A DNA stretch of 64,000 nucleotides from Bacillota bacterium (GTDB lineage: Bacteria; Bacillota; Clostridia; Lachnospirales; Bianqueaceae). Under the pieces are notes generated by a model. That model was given only the letters and a program-made list of their open reading frames with translations. It made no database searches and was not told the origin of the DNA. The position numbers were made by a program, and so were the translations under genes. Where the stretch lies: the NCBI GenBank assembly GCA_017620135.1, contig JAFZQZ010000075.1:1-64000 (forward strand), in the 5' to 3' direction. This document shows, in pieces, positions 1 through 7,473 of this stretch (the first letter of the stretch is position 1; each line of letters begins with the position of its first letter).

Positions 1-417
1 AGAGATTCCTTTGGTTCTGTCTTTTTGTTGGTTTTTGAAGAATTAGATGGTTCGGAATGATGCATGCGCCTTGACGAAGGCTTCGCGGCACAGGGCATAA
101 TGCAAGGTGGTTCTTGGTGAAGACTTGATCTAATTACGATATAAGATCTATATTTTCGAACCTGAAACCATGATTGATGCGGAAATCCGGCCGGGAGCAA
201 TCTATACTCACATACAAGATTTTACAGATCCGGACTATCTGACACAGCTTATGTTGGCTAAATACGGGAATTACTGTTTGTATGGTCTAACCTATGGTTA
301 TGCCTGTTATCTGTTGGAAATACCAGCAGGAAATGAAGCTCGGTATAGTATAATTAAAGCAAAATCATTCTGCAGTATCTGTGTTGACAAAAGGTATAAT
401 ATAGGTATAATATAATT
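1..417. other. Left edge, no confident gene
   Basis: Bases 1-60 are open in frame 1 and end in TGA, so they could be the last 19 codons of a gene that begins outside the window; nothing in them is recognisable. An 81-codon reading frame at 170-415 has an ATG but no ribosome binding site and no recognisable motif, and its 3' end overlaps the brnT promoter. I therefore do not call it as a gene. The rest of the stretch is AT-rich and featureless apart from the brnT promoter at its right end. Confidence 0.4.
384..416 (+). promoter_or_regulatory. brnTA promoter with tandem -10 repeats
   Basis: A consensus -35 TTGACA (384-389) is followed after 16 bp by TATAAT (406-411). Two exact 11-bp direct repeats GGTATAATATA (393-403 and 404-414) cover the -10 region, so three overlapping TATAAT hexamers are present. 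The predicted transcription start falls on or next to the brnT ATG at 418, which would make the message leaderless. The repeats are the obvious place for BrnA or BrnTA autorepression; that is inference from how brnTA operons are known to be controlled. Confidence 0.75.
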
Positions 418-717
418 ATGGACACAATCACTTTTGAATGGGATGAGCATAAGAACCAAAGCAATATTTCGAAGCATGGAATAAGCTTTGAAGAAGCACA
501 GACTGTTTTTTATGACGAGAATGCAATCATGTTTGATGATCCGGACCACTCTGCGGAGGAGGAGCGGTTTTTGATCATTGGAATCACATCACATGAAAAT
601 CTTTGCATTGTAAGTCATTGTTATCGAGGGCAGGATGATATCATCCGTATCATTTCTGCAAGGAAAGCAACGAGAAATGAAACCAGAACCTATCAAAGCT
701 ATCTGGGAGGTGAATAA
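418..717 (+). CDS. brnT: BrnT family type II toxin
   Basis: This is a 99-residue RelE-fold ribonuclease toxin of the BrnT family (COG2929). The start MDTITFEWDEHKN followed by SKHGISFEEA is the family signature, and the RIISARKATRNE segment near the C-terminus matches the conserved RxISAR block that carries active-site residues. BrnT cleaves RNA and stops growth when its partner BrnA is lost. The length is normal and the gene appears intact. It has no Shine-Dalgarno sequence and starts at about the predicted transcription start. brnA follows two bases after its stop codon. Confidence 0.92.
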   Translation: MDTITFEWDEHKNQSNISKHGISFEEAQTVFYDENAIMFDDPDHSAEEERFLIIGITSHENLCIVSHCYRGQDDIIRIISARKATRNETRTYQSYLGGE

Positions 718-719
718 TA

Positions 720-935
720 ATGCGTGAAGAATATGATATTGAGAAACTGAATCCGAGGAAAAACCCGTACTCTAATCGGTTAAAAAAACAGGTTACGATC
801 AACCTAAATACCGAGACGATTGAGTATTTTAAGGAAATGTCATCCCAGTCAGGAATACCGTATCAGACATTGATTAATCTATATCTGACAGATTGTGCGC
901 AGAATCATCGGAAGTTACAGATGGTTTGGGACTGA
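720..935 (+). CDS. brnA: BrnA family antitoxin
   Basis: This 71-residue protein is the antitoxin partner of BrnT (COG3514). It has a charged, flexible N-terminus followed by a ribbon-helix-helix-like segment: the strand KKQVTINLN, helix ETIEYFKEMSSQSG, and second helix YQTLINLYL. In the family this part binds DNA as a dimer while the other part neutralises BrnT. The ribosome binding site GGGAGGTGA lies inside the brnT end, so translation is probably coupled. The toxin-first gene order is usual for brnTA. Confidence 0.9.
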   Translation: MREEYDIEKLNPRKNPYSNRLKKQVTINLNTETIEYFKEMSSQSGIPYQTLINLYLTDCAQNHRKLQMVWD

Positions 936-1001
936 TTACGATTATGTTACACTTTTTGTTACAAAGGGAGTGACGATGCCTGCGCTTTCCCCTTTCTATG
1001 C

Positions 1002-1053
1002 GGGTTTGAGAGTAAAGGGTTGTTCTCAAGCCCTTCAAATCCCTCCTTCTCCG
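1002..1053 (+). other. Putative attachment site resembling a tRNA 3' end
   Basis: Bases 1034-1053 read TTCAAATCCCTCCTTCTCCG, which looks like the T-loop through discriminator base of a tRNA-Ser-type gene. The 5' side of the T stem and the rest of the tRNA are missing. Just upstream is an inverted repeat, GGGTTTGAGA (1002-1011) against TCTCAAGCCC (1024-1033), with one mismatch. A tyrosine recombinase gene ends 100 bp away. Integrative elements commonly use tRNA 3' ends as att sites and leave such a fragment at the far junction. A 17-bp exact copy (from 1040) recurs at 24034. Confidence 0.55.
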
Positions 1054-1066
1054 TTTGTCTAAAGTA

Positions 1067-1105
1067 CCGGGAGACCGCTGTTTATGCGGGCTCCCGGGTT
1101 TTTTT
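1067..1105 (+). terminator. Strong intrinsic terminator after the att-like site
   Basis: A 12-bp stem with one mismatch (1067-1078 with 1086-1097), a 7-base loop and a T7 run. It sits 13 bp after the tRNA-like 3' end, where a tRNA terminator would be expected. It points on the plus strand towards the convergent integrase gene. Confidence 0.85.
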
Positions 1106-1118
1106 GTTTTCAGCTTTT

Positions 1119-1183
1119 TTGACAACAATTGACAACAACTGGTGTCAAAATAAATCATGCTTTTTTCTGCGATTTGTTGTCAA
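1119..1183. repeat. Candidate integrase arm-type sites
   Basis: TTGACAACA occurs at 1119-1127 and 1129-1137, and inverted at 1175-1183 inside the 3' end of the integrase gene. GGTGTCAAAA lies at 1141-1150 and recurs at 2586-2595, with its inverse at 2544-2553, on the other side of the integrase gene. Short repeats of this sort flanking an att core are typical arm-binding sites for tyrosine recombinases with an N-terminal arm-binding domain. That role is inferred. Confidence 0.45.
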
Positions 1184-2477
1184 AAATGTTCGTCAAGTCA
1201 GCGTACTTCTTCTCAGTTCGTGCGGTTGAATAAGTGTAAGAATTTAAGGTCGTCTGAATTTCTTTGTGTCCGACCTGTTCTCTTACAAAATCCAAATCCA
1301 TCATCTGATTGATTAGTGTTGAAATATAAGTTTTTCGAATCTTATGAGGAGATCGCTCTTCTATTTTCGTCATCTTGCAAAGCTTTGCCAGTTTCCTCTG
1401 CAGATTGTTAGGTGTTCGGACGTTAAAAAGCATCTTTGAGTAGTTTCCTTTTGCTCGTTGAAGAGCTCTGACTTTGTCTACGATCTCGAAACATTCATCT
1501 GTGGCAATCACCTCTCGTTCTTCTGCGTTTTTTTTCAAATATTCTTCTACGCGATACTCACGTTTTCCCCAATTGCGATTCTCATCAACTGTATCAACGA
1601 CTATCAGAGAACGGTGAATGCGAATCGTATGGAGATCTTCATCGAAATCATCGTAAGAAAGTCCTAGACATTCTCCAATTCGAACTCCAGTGAGAAAAAA
1701 CAATGGAATCGCAAGAAAATTTTCATCTCCAGTCTCTTCAGCCATCTGGTATGCAGCAGCAATCAGCTGGTCTTTTTCATCTGCAAAGAAGATTTGAGTT
1801 TTAGCAGGTTTCTTTCTGACCGGTCTGAAATGTCCCTTATCAATATGAACATTTCTTACAGGGTTAACAGAAATGATATCCTTATCAATCATATAATCCA
1901 GCATCTGCCTGAGGGGAGTGATCATGTTCATATAGGCTTTCCTTGTCAGGTCATGTTGATGAATCATACTGTATGCCCATTTTTCGATCTGAAGTTTTTT
2001 CAGCATATAGATGGGTGTAGAGATCAATTCCCGAGATAAAGGTTCGTTCAGATAGAATCGCTTAAAATCGTTGTCGTAACGATGAAGCGTGTTTAATCTG
2101 GCGACCTTTATTTTTTTGTATTCAAACCATTCCGGATAGATATCCAGAAGTGTCTGCATACCGGGGACTGCTTTTGGTCCAAAATATAGTTCATAAAGGT
2201 ATTCCAATAATTCAGCCTCTGTTTTCTTCACCACCCTTCTCCGATGGTTAGGCTTGTCCAGGTCTTCTACATAGGTAGCCCAGCGGGTATCTTTGCCTTT
2301 TCCTTTTGTAATAGTGTATGGATGCACACTAATAATCATAGTCTTTTTGTTCATGATGGCTGCGTTCTTCATATCATCCGCAGATATTATACCGCTGCCT
2401 ATTAGACCTGCAAGGATGCTTTCCGCTTCTGTTTGGGGCTGAAACTGTATGATTGCAGGTTTTCGTGTTTTGTTCAC
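1155..2477 (-). CDS. int: Tyrosine recombinase (integrase)
   Basis: This 440-residue site-specific recombinase catalyses integration and excision of a mobile element. The catalytic set is visible: Arg266 in TGVRIGE, His378 and Arg381 in SPHKIRKT, His404 in VGHKEIQTT, and the nucleophile Tyr414 in LNSYTYST. The N-terminal 100 residues fit an arm-binding domain, followed by a SAM-like core-binding domain at about 105-215. The gene points toward the att-like site and looks intact. Nothing resembling an excisionase is visible beside it. The family resembles ICE and prophage integrases of Firmicutes. Confidence 0.93.
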   Translation of the reverse strand: MNKTRKPAIIQFQPQTEAESILAGLIGSGIISADDMKNAAIMNKKTMIISVHPYTITKGKGKDTRWATYVEDLDKPNHRRRVVKKTEAELLEYLYELYFGPKAVPGMQTLLDIYPEWFEYKKIKVARLNTLHRYDNDFKRFYLNEPLSRELISTPIYMLKKLQIEKWAYSMIHQHDLTRKAYMNMITPLRQMLDYMIDKDIISVNPVRNVHIDKGHFRPVRKKPAKTQIFFADEKDQLIAAAYQMAEETGDENFLAIPLFFLTGVRIGECLGLSYDDFDEDLHTIRIHRSLIVVDTVDENRNWGKREYRVEEYLKKNAEEREVIATDECFEIVDKVRALQRAKGNYSKMLFNVRTPNNLQRKLAKLCKMTKIEERSPHKIRKTYISTLINQMMDLDFVREQVGHKEIQTTLNSYTYSTARTEKKYADLTNIFDNKSQKKA

Positions 2478-2543
2478 AGATCCTCTCCATTTATAAGACT
2501 CGAGAACAAAAGAGTCCTCTAAAAGTTAGGATCAGAAACACCA

Positions 2544-2595
2544 TTTTGACACCCGTCTCTGGAGAAAAATTTTTCTTTTTGGACGGGTGTCAAAA
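2544..2595. repeat. 14-bp inverted repeat upstream of int
   Basis: TTTTGACACCCGTC (2544-2557) is mirrored exactly by GACGGGTGTCAAAA (2582-2595) around an A/T-rich centre. It lies 67 bp upstream of the integrase start. It could be an operator for int, a recombinase accessory site or, if transcribed, a hairpin. Its outer 10 bases recur near the 3' end of int at 1141-1150. Confidence 0.6.
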
Positions 2596-2597
2596 CG

Positions 2598-2931
2598 CGA
2601 TTTTCAATCCCTACTTATAGAGGGGTTTTTATTTTCCTCTCTTGGGACATTGAAAATCGAATAGCCAAAACCAGGACTTCGAATTCTGATGGAAGCCATA
2701 GACCAGGTGCGCCGTGACCCTTTCGGCAGCGATCTACTCCTGGTCTGAAGGCAGGATAGACTCCTGCCGGGCCATGATCATCAGGACGATAATGATACTT
2801 CCGGATGGCGCTGTAATCGGCGGTCCGGCTCGGAGCGATCCTCGGAGGGGTTAGATTCCCATGAGATGAGCTAAGCGGCTCAGAAACTGGAGGCGGCAGT
2901 ATCTTCTATATTAAAAAGGAAAACAAAAACA
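2598..2931. other. Structured non-coding region before parA
   Basis: No gene is supported here. The stretch is rich in inverted repeats: CGATTTTCAAT (2598-2608) against ATTGAAAATCG (2649-2659); AGACCAGG against CCTGGTCT about 40 bp apart (near 2710 and 2746), enclosing GC-rich bases that can also pair; and GGCAGGA against TCCTGCC (near 2750-2770). This fits a folded leader or antisense RNA region, or a partition or replication site next to parA. No iterons are seen. Confidence 0.45.
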
Positions 2932-3759
2932 ATGAATCAAGTGATATGTATATCAAACAGTAAAGGCGGCGTCGGAAAAACGACCACCGCCCTGAACCTT
3001 TCAGCCGGACTGACTATGCTCGGCGCGAAAGTGTTAGCGATTGACGCGGATCCCCAGGCAGATCTGACGGCCCACATGGGATGGACCAGGTCAGATGAAC
3101 TGGAGATCACGCTGAATACCAAATTAAAAGACGTATTAATGGAGAACGGAGAAGATCCTTTGAATGGCATTCTTCATCACCCGGAAGGCATAGACCTGCT
3201 TCCATCAAATCTGGAGCTTTCTTCCATGGAGATGAACCTGGTGAATGCCATGTCCCGGGAAACTGTTCTCAGGAGTTATGTATCAGAGGTAAAGGATATG
3301 TACGATTTTATCGTTATAGACTGTCAGCCTTCTCTGGGAATGGTCAGTCTCAATGCACTCACTGCTGCTGATAGTGTGATCATCCCAGTACAGGCACAGT
3401 ATCTGCCTGCAAAAGGCATGACGGATCTTCTGAATACGATCCAGAAAGTCTGCAAGCATCTGAACCCTACTATTTCTATAGAAGGAATTCTGATCACACT
3501 GGTAGACAATCGGACAAACCTGGCAAAAAACACGATCCAAACCATACAGGAAACCTTCGGAGACAGGTTGCGGATTTTTCCGGATACGATTCCGATCGCA
3601 GTCAAGGTAGCCGAAGCCAGTGCCAAAGGACAGAGTATCTTTTCCTATGACGCAAGTTGTCCGGCAGCGCAGGCATATATGAACTTAGCGGAGGAGGTGA
3701 TCAGGGATGCCGAGCGGGAACAAGCGAGAAATCAAACTCGATCTTCGTTCGTACGATGA
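2932..3759 (+). CDS. parA: ParA/Soj family partition ATPase
   Basis: A 275-residue deviant-Walker ATPase of the ParA/Soj/MinD superfamily. The signature SKGGVGKTT lies at residues 10-18, with both lysines of the deviant P-loop, followed by DADPQADLT near 39-47 and the Walker B-like FIVIDCQPSLG near 127. Such proteins move ParB-bound DNA along the nucleoid. In integrative elements they stabilise the excised form. AAAAGGA precedes the ATG. parB overlaps its last 53 bp, so the two are co-translated. Confidence 0.92.
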   Translation: MNQVICISNSKGGVGKTTTALNLSAGLTMLGAKVLAIDADPQADLTAHMGWTRSDELEITLNTKLKDVLMENGEDPLNGILHHPEGIDLLPSNLELSSMEMNLVNAMSRETVLRSYVSEVKDMYDFIVIDCQPSLGMVSLNALTAADSVIIPVQAQYLPAKGMTDLLNTIQKVCKHLNPTISIEGILITLVDNRTNLAKNTIQTIQETFGDRLRIFPDTIPIAVKVAEASAKGQSIFSYDASCPAAQAYMNLAEEVIRDAEREQARNQTRSSFVR

Positions 3760-4249
3760 TATCTTCAGCACCCAGGAACAACGGGATGAAGAAAAGAAAG
3801 CAAAGATCAATGAGATCCCTCTGGATCAGATCGACGACTTCCCAAATCACCCCTTCAAAGTCAGAGATGATGAAGATATGGCAGCACTGATCGACAGCAT
3901 CCGGGAACACGGGATCATTACTCCGGCTACCGTTAGAAAGAAAGAAGACGGAAGATATGAACTGATATCCGGCCATCGCAGAAAACGAGCCTGTGAGATC
4001 ATAGGGATCCCGACTCTCCGTGCGGAGATCGTAGATTTGACAAGGGACCAGGCAACTGTTTTAATGGTGGAAAGTAATTTCCAGCGATCGCAAATATTAC
4101 CGTCTGAAAAAGCGTTTGCTTATCGGATGCGATACGAAGCGATGAAAAGGCAAGGCGCACGAAACGATCTAACTTTGTCCCCACTGGGGACGAAGTTAAG
4201 ATCAGACTCTGAGATGGCTCAAGAGAGTGGCGATAGCAGAGCTGACTGA
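3707..4249 (+). pseudogene. parB: ParB partition protein, 3' truncated
   Basis: The first 165 or so residues are a normal ParB/Spo0J N-terminus. There is KINEIPLDQID, then the NPFK-like NHPFKVRDDED, then the CTP-binding box with SGHRRKRA, and then VMVESN-like MVESNFQRSQILPSEKAFAY. Full-length relatives run to about 300 residues, with a DNA-binding helix-turn-helix and a dimerisation domain. Here the frame closes right after the QESGDSR segment that begins the helix-turn-helix. The protein may therefore bind CTP but should not bind parS. Start 3707 is supported by GGAGGTGATC. Truncation by recombination is inferred. Confidence 0.85.
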
Positions 4250-4340
4250 AATCAGGGAGATTCAGAAGCAGAATCGAGATAAAAGACTTTATTCGTACTT
4301 AATGGGAAATGCAGGAGCAGTGGATCAAGTGGAGAAGTAA
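4224..4340 (+). pseudogene. Short gene remnant fused behind parB
   Basis: A second frame is open from 4224 to a TAA at 4338-4340. It encodes 38 residues that include TEIREIQKQNRDKRLYSYL and end GAVDQVEK. It has no ribosome binding site of its own and begins in the last codons of the truncated parB. It reads like the C-terminal end of another protein brought in at the parB breakpoint. I do not recognise the family. Confidence 0.4.
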
Positions 4341-4343
4341 GTT

Positions 4344-4376
4344 TCGGTTTTAAGATTGGAAAGGATATGATATACT
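4344..4376 (+). promoter_or_regulatory. Extended -10 promoter of the NUDIX gene
   Basis: TGATATACT (TG at 4368-4369, -10 at 4371-4376) forms an extended -10 element. The upstream block GTTTCGGTTTTAAGAT is nearly the same as one before the GH43 xylosidase at 22106-22121, which also has an extended -10 TATACT. Confidence 0.6.
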
Positions 4377-4409
4377 CAAAGGCAAATAAGGATTTGTGGA
4401 GGTGCAAGT

Positions 4410-4868
4410 ATGACAGGCTACATGGCAGAGATGCGTAAATTAGTCGGGCATAGAACAGTCATCCAGTGTGCAGCAAGCATCATCTGCATAGATGAACACG
4501 GTCGCATTCTTTTGGGAAAACGCAAAGACAATCACAAATGGGGATATTCTGGCGGCTCTGTTGAAATCGATGAGTATGTTGAGGATTGCGCAAAGAGAGA
4601 ATTATACGAGGAAATGGGATTGACAGCGGAAAATATCGAGTTCTTTTTTGTTAATTCCGGTCCAGAAGCTCATTATATTTATCCCAACGGAGATGAAGTG
4701 TCCAATTTCGAAATCGTATATATTTGTAGGCATTGGAAAGGAGAACCCATCGCTCTTGATGGCGAAATGGAAGAGTTGAGGTTCTTCTCCTCCAATGATA
4801 TTGATATCTCCGAAATCTCTCCACCTATCCGCAAAGTGCTTGTTGAACTGTTAAAAAAGATCAACTGA
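4410..4868 (+). CDS. NUDIX hydrolase
   Basis: A 152-residue NUDIX protein that hydrolyses a nucleoside diphosphate linked to another group. The complete Nudix box runs from GGSVEIDEYVEDCAK to RELYEEMGL (about residues 47-70), matching GX5EX7REUXEEXGU, so metal binding should be intact. The C-terminal half (YPNGDEVSNFEIVYICRHW) is the usual substrate-pocket strand of the ADP-ribose or dNTP type, but substrate cannot be read from sequence. GGAGGTG lies 8 bases before the ATG. It stands alone between the parB remnant and a small element gene. Confidence 0.88.
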   Translation: MTGYMAEMRKLVGHRTVIQCAASIICIDEHGRILLGKRKDNHKWGYSGGSVEIDEYVEDCAKRELYEEMGLTAENIEFFFVNSGPEAHYIYPNGDEVSNFEIVYICRHWKGEPIALDGEMEELRFFSSNDIDISEISPPIRKVLVELLKKIN

Positions 4869-4914
4869 CAACTTCGAGTTTATCTGTTCCAATGAACTAA
4901 AGGAGAAGATACTG

Positions 4915-5094
4915 ATGGATCAAAAACCTAGTGAGCGGGAAGCTCTAGAATACGAAGAAAAGAATCGTCAACTATTTGAAAGCCAAGTGAAATTACTCAA
5001 GCAGTTTTTGGAACGAGGAGCCATTTCCCAGACCCAATATGATAAGAGCCTTCATGATTTGATCGAGAAGACAGGTTATCGTTTGTCAGAATAA
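4915..5094 (+). CDS. Small conserved element protein, 59 aa
   Basis: A short gene of 59 codons with a good ribosome binding site (AAAGGAGA, 9 bases before ATG). The product is highly charged and probably all-helical. Its second half, KQFLERGAISQTQYDKSLHD, resembles the SHOCT-like 'long helix then GxIsxxqYxk' segment found in many small proteins of Firmicutes mobile elements. No enzymatic role is suggested. It follows the NUDIX gene by 46 bp and may be co-transcribed with it. Confidence 0.72.
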   Translation: MDQKPSEREALEYEEKNRQLFESQVKLLKQFLERGAISQTQYDKSLHDLIEKTGYRLSE

Positions 5095-5175
5095 TTCTCT
5101 TGTAATCCTGAAACCACAGGAAAAGAAATTCCGTCTTTTAGTGCATAAAGGCATTTTCTCATACCGAGGTATTTT

Positions 5176-6342
5176 ATGATGAAAAGAATAGCAGCAGTTA
5201 TATTAATAGCCGCATTATGCATCTTTCTTCTTGTGTCCTGTAGAAAAGAAAGTACGGAAGGAATCAGTTTTAGAGCGACAATCGCTGAAATAAACAACGG
5301 AACAATGCTGGTAAAACCAGTTGAAGGATCAGATGAACTACGATCCTCCGATCTTTTTTCTATCAACATCTCAAAGATGCCTGCTTCACCAGAACCTGAA
5401 GTCGGAGATCTGATTGAAATCACCTATACAGGGGAGATCCTGGAAATATATCCGGCGACTCTGAGTGAAATAATCAGTATTGAAATCATTGAGAAGGCCG
5501 ACAAAACGGCAATCGGGAATAATAAGACAGCGCTTGGAGAAAGAGCATCGGTCAGTGGGCCTTACGGGCAGATTTCCATAGAGATTCCGGAGAACTGGGA
5601 ATGGAAAGAATCTCCAATCGATCAGGAAGGAATCATATCCGATAGTGGTTTATATGGCATTGCCCTGAAACCGAAAAATGCAGAAAAAGGACATGTCGAG
5701 CTCATCTATGTCAAGAATATTGGTCTGTGTGGAACAGGCATGACACAGGAAGAAATCAACCTCTCCGGAAGGAAAGCCTGGCAGATCTGGTATGATGATT
5801 TTCCTCAGTGGTTTGCGATCAGGTTTACTGACGATTGGGAATACATCTGGGCAATGCAGATAGAGACAGATGGCTGGACAGAAGAAATGAACAGTGAAGT
5901 GCTGCAGATGCTGGATACGGTTCGATTTGATAAAGAAGTAGTATCTGGCTGCGTAGGTCAGTATATCCCGGAATCAGAGAACGATGAAATAGCTGTCATA
6001 ATGGAAGTGGATCATATCATACCTTCAGGCGCGATTGTCCGTTTCATACAATATGATGCTCATAAAACATATGACCTATCTTATGGACAGGATTTTGTGC
6101 TGGAGAGAAAGATCGACGATAAATGGGAACCGGTTCCGATGGTCGATCAGAAGAATAAGATTGCGTTTACAGCAGAAGGATACCCCCTACCTAACGGAGG
6201 AGAAGCGACGATAGAAGTGAACTGGGATTGGCTATACGGGGCGCTTTCTTCTGGAACATACCGGATAGGAAAACAGATCGTTGCCCATAATGCAAACGGA
6301 AGTAAAGTGTATACATTATATGCGCAATTCATAATTACTTGA
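5176..6342 (+). CDS. Lipoprotein with C-terminal Ig-like domain
   Basis: A 388-residue surface lipoprotein. Residues 1-21 form a signal peptide ending in the lipobox LLVSC. Residues 30-105 resemble a DUF3221-like beta-barrel (FRATIAEINNGTMLVKPV, VGDLIEITYTGEI). The middle has a PsbP-like or lipoprotein-like sheet (YGQISIEIPENWEW onward). The last 110 residues carry YGQDFVLERKIDDKWEPV and LYGALSSGTYRIGKQI, a bacterial Ig-like domain known from Firmicutes lipoproteins. The ligand is unknown. A terminator follows at 6367. The gene may be cargo on the element. Confidence 0.8.
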   Translation: MMKRIAAVILIAALCIFLLVSCRKESTEGISFRATIAEINNGTMLVKPVEGSDELRSSDLFSINISKMPASPEPEVGDLIEITYTGEILEIYPATLSEIISIEIIEKADKTAIGNNKTALGERASVSGPYGQISIEIPENWEWKESPIDQEGIISDSGLYGIALKPKNAEKGHVELIYVKNIGLCGTGMTQEEINLSGRKAWQIWYDDFPQWFAIRFTDDWEYIWAMQIETDGWTEEMNSEVLQMLDTVRFDKEVVSGCVGQYIPESENDEIAVIMEVDHIIPSGAIVRFIQYDAHKTYDLSYGQDFVLERKIDDKWEPVPMVDQKNKIAFTAEGYPLPNGGEATIEVNWDWLYGALSSGTYRIGKQIVAHNANGSKVYTLYAQFIIT

Positions 6343-6366
6343 TTAACAGGATTTCACAAATCATGA

Positions 6367-6396
6367 GACGTCATCCACACGATGGCGTCTTTTTTA
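6367..6396 (+). terminator. Terminator after the lipoprotein gene
   Basis: Stem GACGTCATC (6367-6375) with GATGGCGTC (6381-6389), one G-U pair, a 5-base loop, then TTTTTT. Confidence 0.9.
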
Positions 6397-6429
6397 TTGT
6401 CAAAAATCAAGAAAGGAAGGTGATATTCC

Positions 6430-7473
6430 ATGTCCAGACCATGGAAAACAAAAGAAGAACGAACAGCTGAAATGGAGCAGATCACAAATCAGTTGGAGGA
6501 AGGAGTGAAGAGGTTTTTTACCAGCGAAACCTATAAAGACTATCTCAAAACTATGAGCAAGTTTCATAACTACAGCTTCAACAACGTCCTGCTGATCGCA
6601 CTGCAGAAACCGGAAGCGTCTTTGGTTGCCGGCTATACAACCTGGAAAAATCTGAACCGGTATGTTCTGCGAGGGGAGAAAGGAATCCGTATCCTGGCAC
6701 CGGCTCCATTCAAGCAGAAAGTTGAACGGGAAGTGATAGATCCACTGACCAACCGAGTGACTAAAGAGACAGTCGAACGAACAGTTCCAGTGTATAAACC
6801 GACATACGTTTATGACGTATCTCAGACAGACGGAGAGCCATTGACTTTGCCGCAGGTTTTTGACCTGGAAGGAAGCGTGGACGGTTATGAGATCCTGAGA
6901 GAAGCGGCTGAACGGATTGCTCCAGTGCCAGTCTGCTATGAAAAGATCGATGGAGAAGCTAAAGGATATTTCAGTCCCGGCGATGAAAAGATCGTCATTC
7001 AAAATGACCTCAGCGAGCTGCAGACAGAGAAAACCCTGCTTCATGAAGTGACGCACAGTATTCTCCACAATAAAGAAAAGATGATTGATGGTCCGAAGAA
7101 TTCCAAGACAAAAGAGGTGGAAGCGGAAAGCGCAGCCTTTATCGTATGCACTCATCTCGGTCTGGATACTTCGGACTATTCTTTTCCCTACATCGGTCTT
7201 TGGGCCAGCGGAATGGAGATGGCCGAACTTAGAAAAGTGATGGACGGAATCCGATCGACTGCCGCGGATATGATCGAAGACCTGGATAAAGAGATCCATG
7301 AAATCAGAAAAGAAAAGGCGATCAGTTCCCTGGCAAATGAGCTGGTAGAGTTCGCGGTTTTCCTTGATCCTTATGATTATCTGGATACAAATCATGACAG
7401 AGAAACAGCGCAGAAAGAGATGAAAGATCATTTACTTTCTGACGGACCAGACAGTCTGATTATTCTTGCCTGA
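6430..7473 (+). CDS. ArdC-like antirestriction metalloprotease
   Basis: A 347-residue protein with an ArdC N-terminal ssDNA-binding domain (about residues 1-130, including YKDYLKTMSKFHNYSFNN and TTWKNLNRYVLRGEKGI). It is followed by a zinc-peptidase domain with LLHEVTHSIL (HExxH) and the downstream glutamates of EVEAESAAF. ArdC-type proteins coat incoming single-stranded DNA during conjugation and protect it from host restriction. This fits an ICE-derived segment. GGAAGGTGATA precedes the ATG. Its 3' end overlaps the convergent LysR gene by 46 bp, which suggests that a recombination joint lies there. Confidence 0.87.
   Translation: MSRPWKTKEERTAEMEQITNQLEEGVKRFFTSETYKDYLKTMSKFHNYSFNNVLLIALQKPEASLVAGYTTWKNLNRYVLRGEKGIRILAPAPFKQKVEREVIDPLTNRVTKETVERTVPVYKPTYVYDVSQTDGEPLTLPQVFDLEGSVDGYEILREAAERIAPVPVCYEKIDGEAKGYFSPGDEKIVIQNDLSELQTEKTLLHEVTHSILHNKEKMIDGPKNSKTKEVEAESAAFIVCTHLGLDTSDYSFPYIGLWASGMEMAELRKVMDGIRSTAADMIEDLDKEIHEIRKEKAISSLANELVEFAVFLDPYDYLDTNHDRETAQKEMKDHLLSDGPDSLIILA

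Noticed and set aside
170-415. 81-codon reading frame upstream of brnT
   Set aside because: It has no ribosome binding site or recognisable motif, and its last codons are the brnT promoter. Probably chance.
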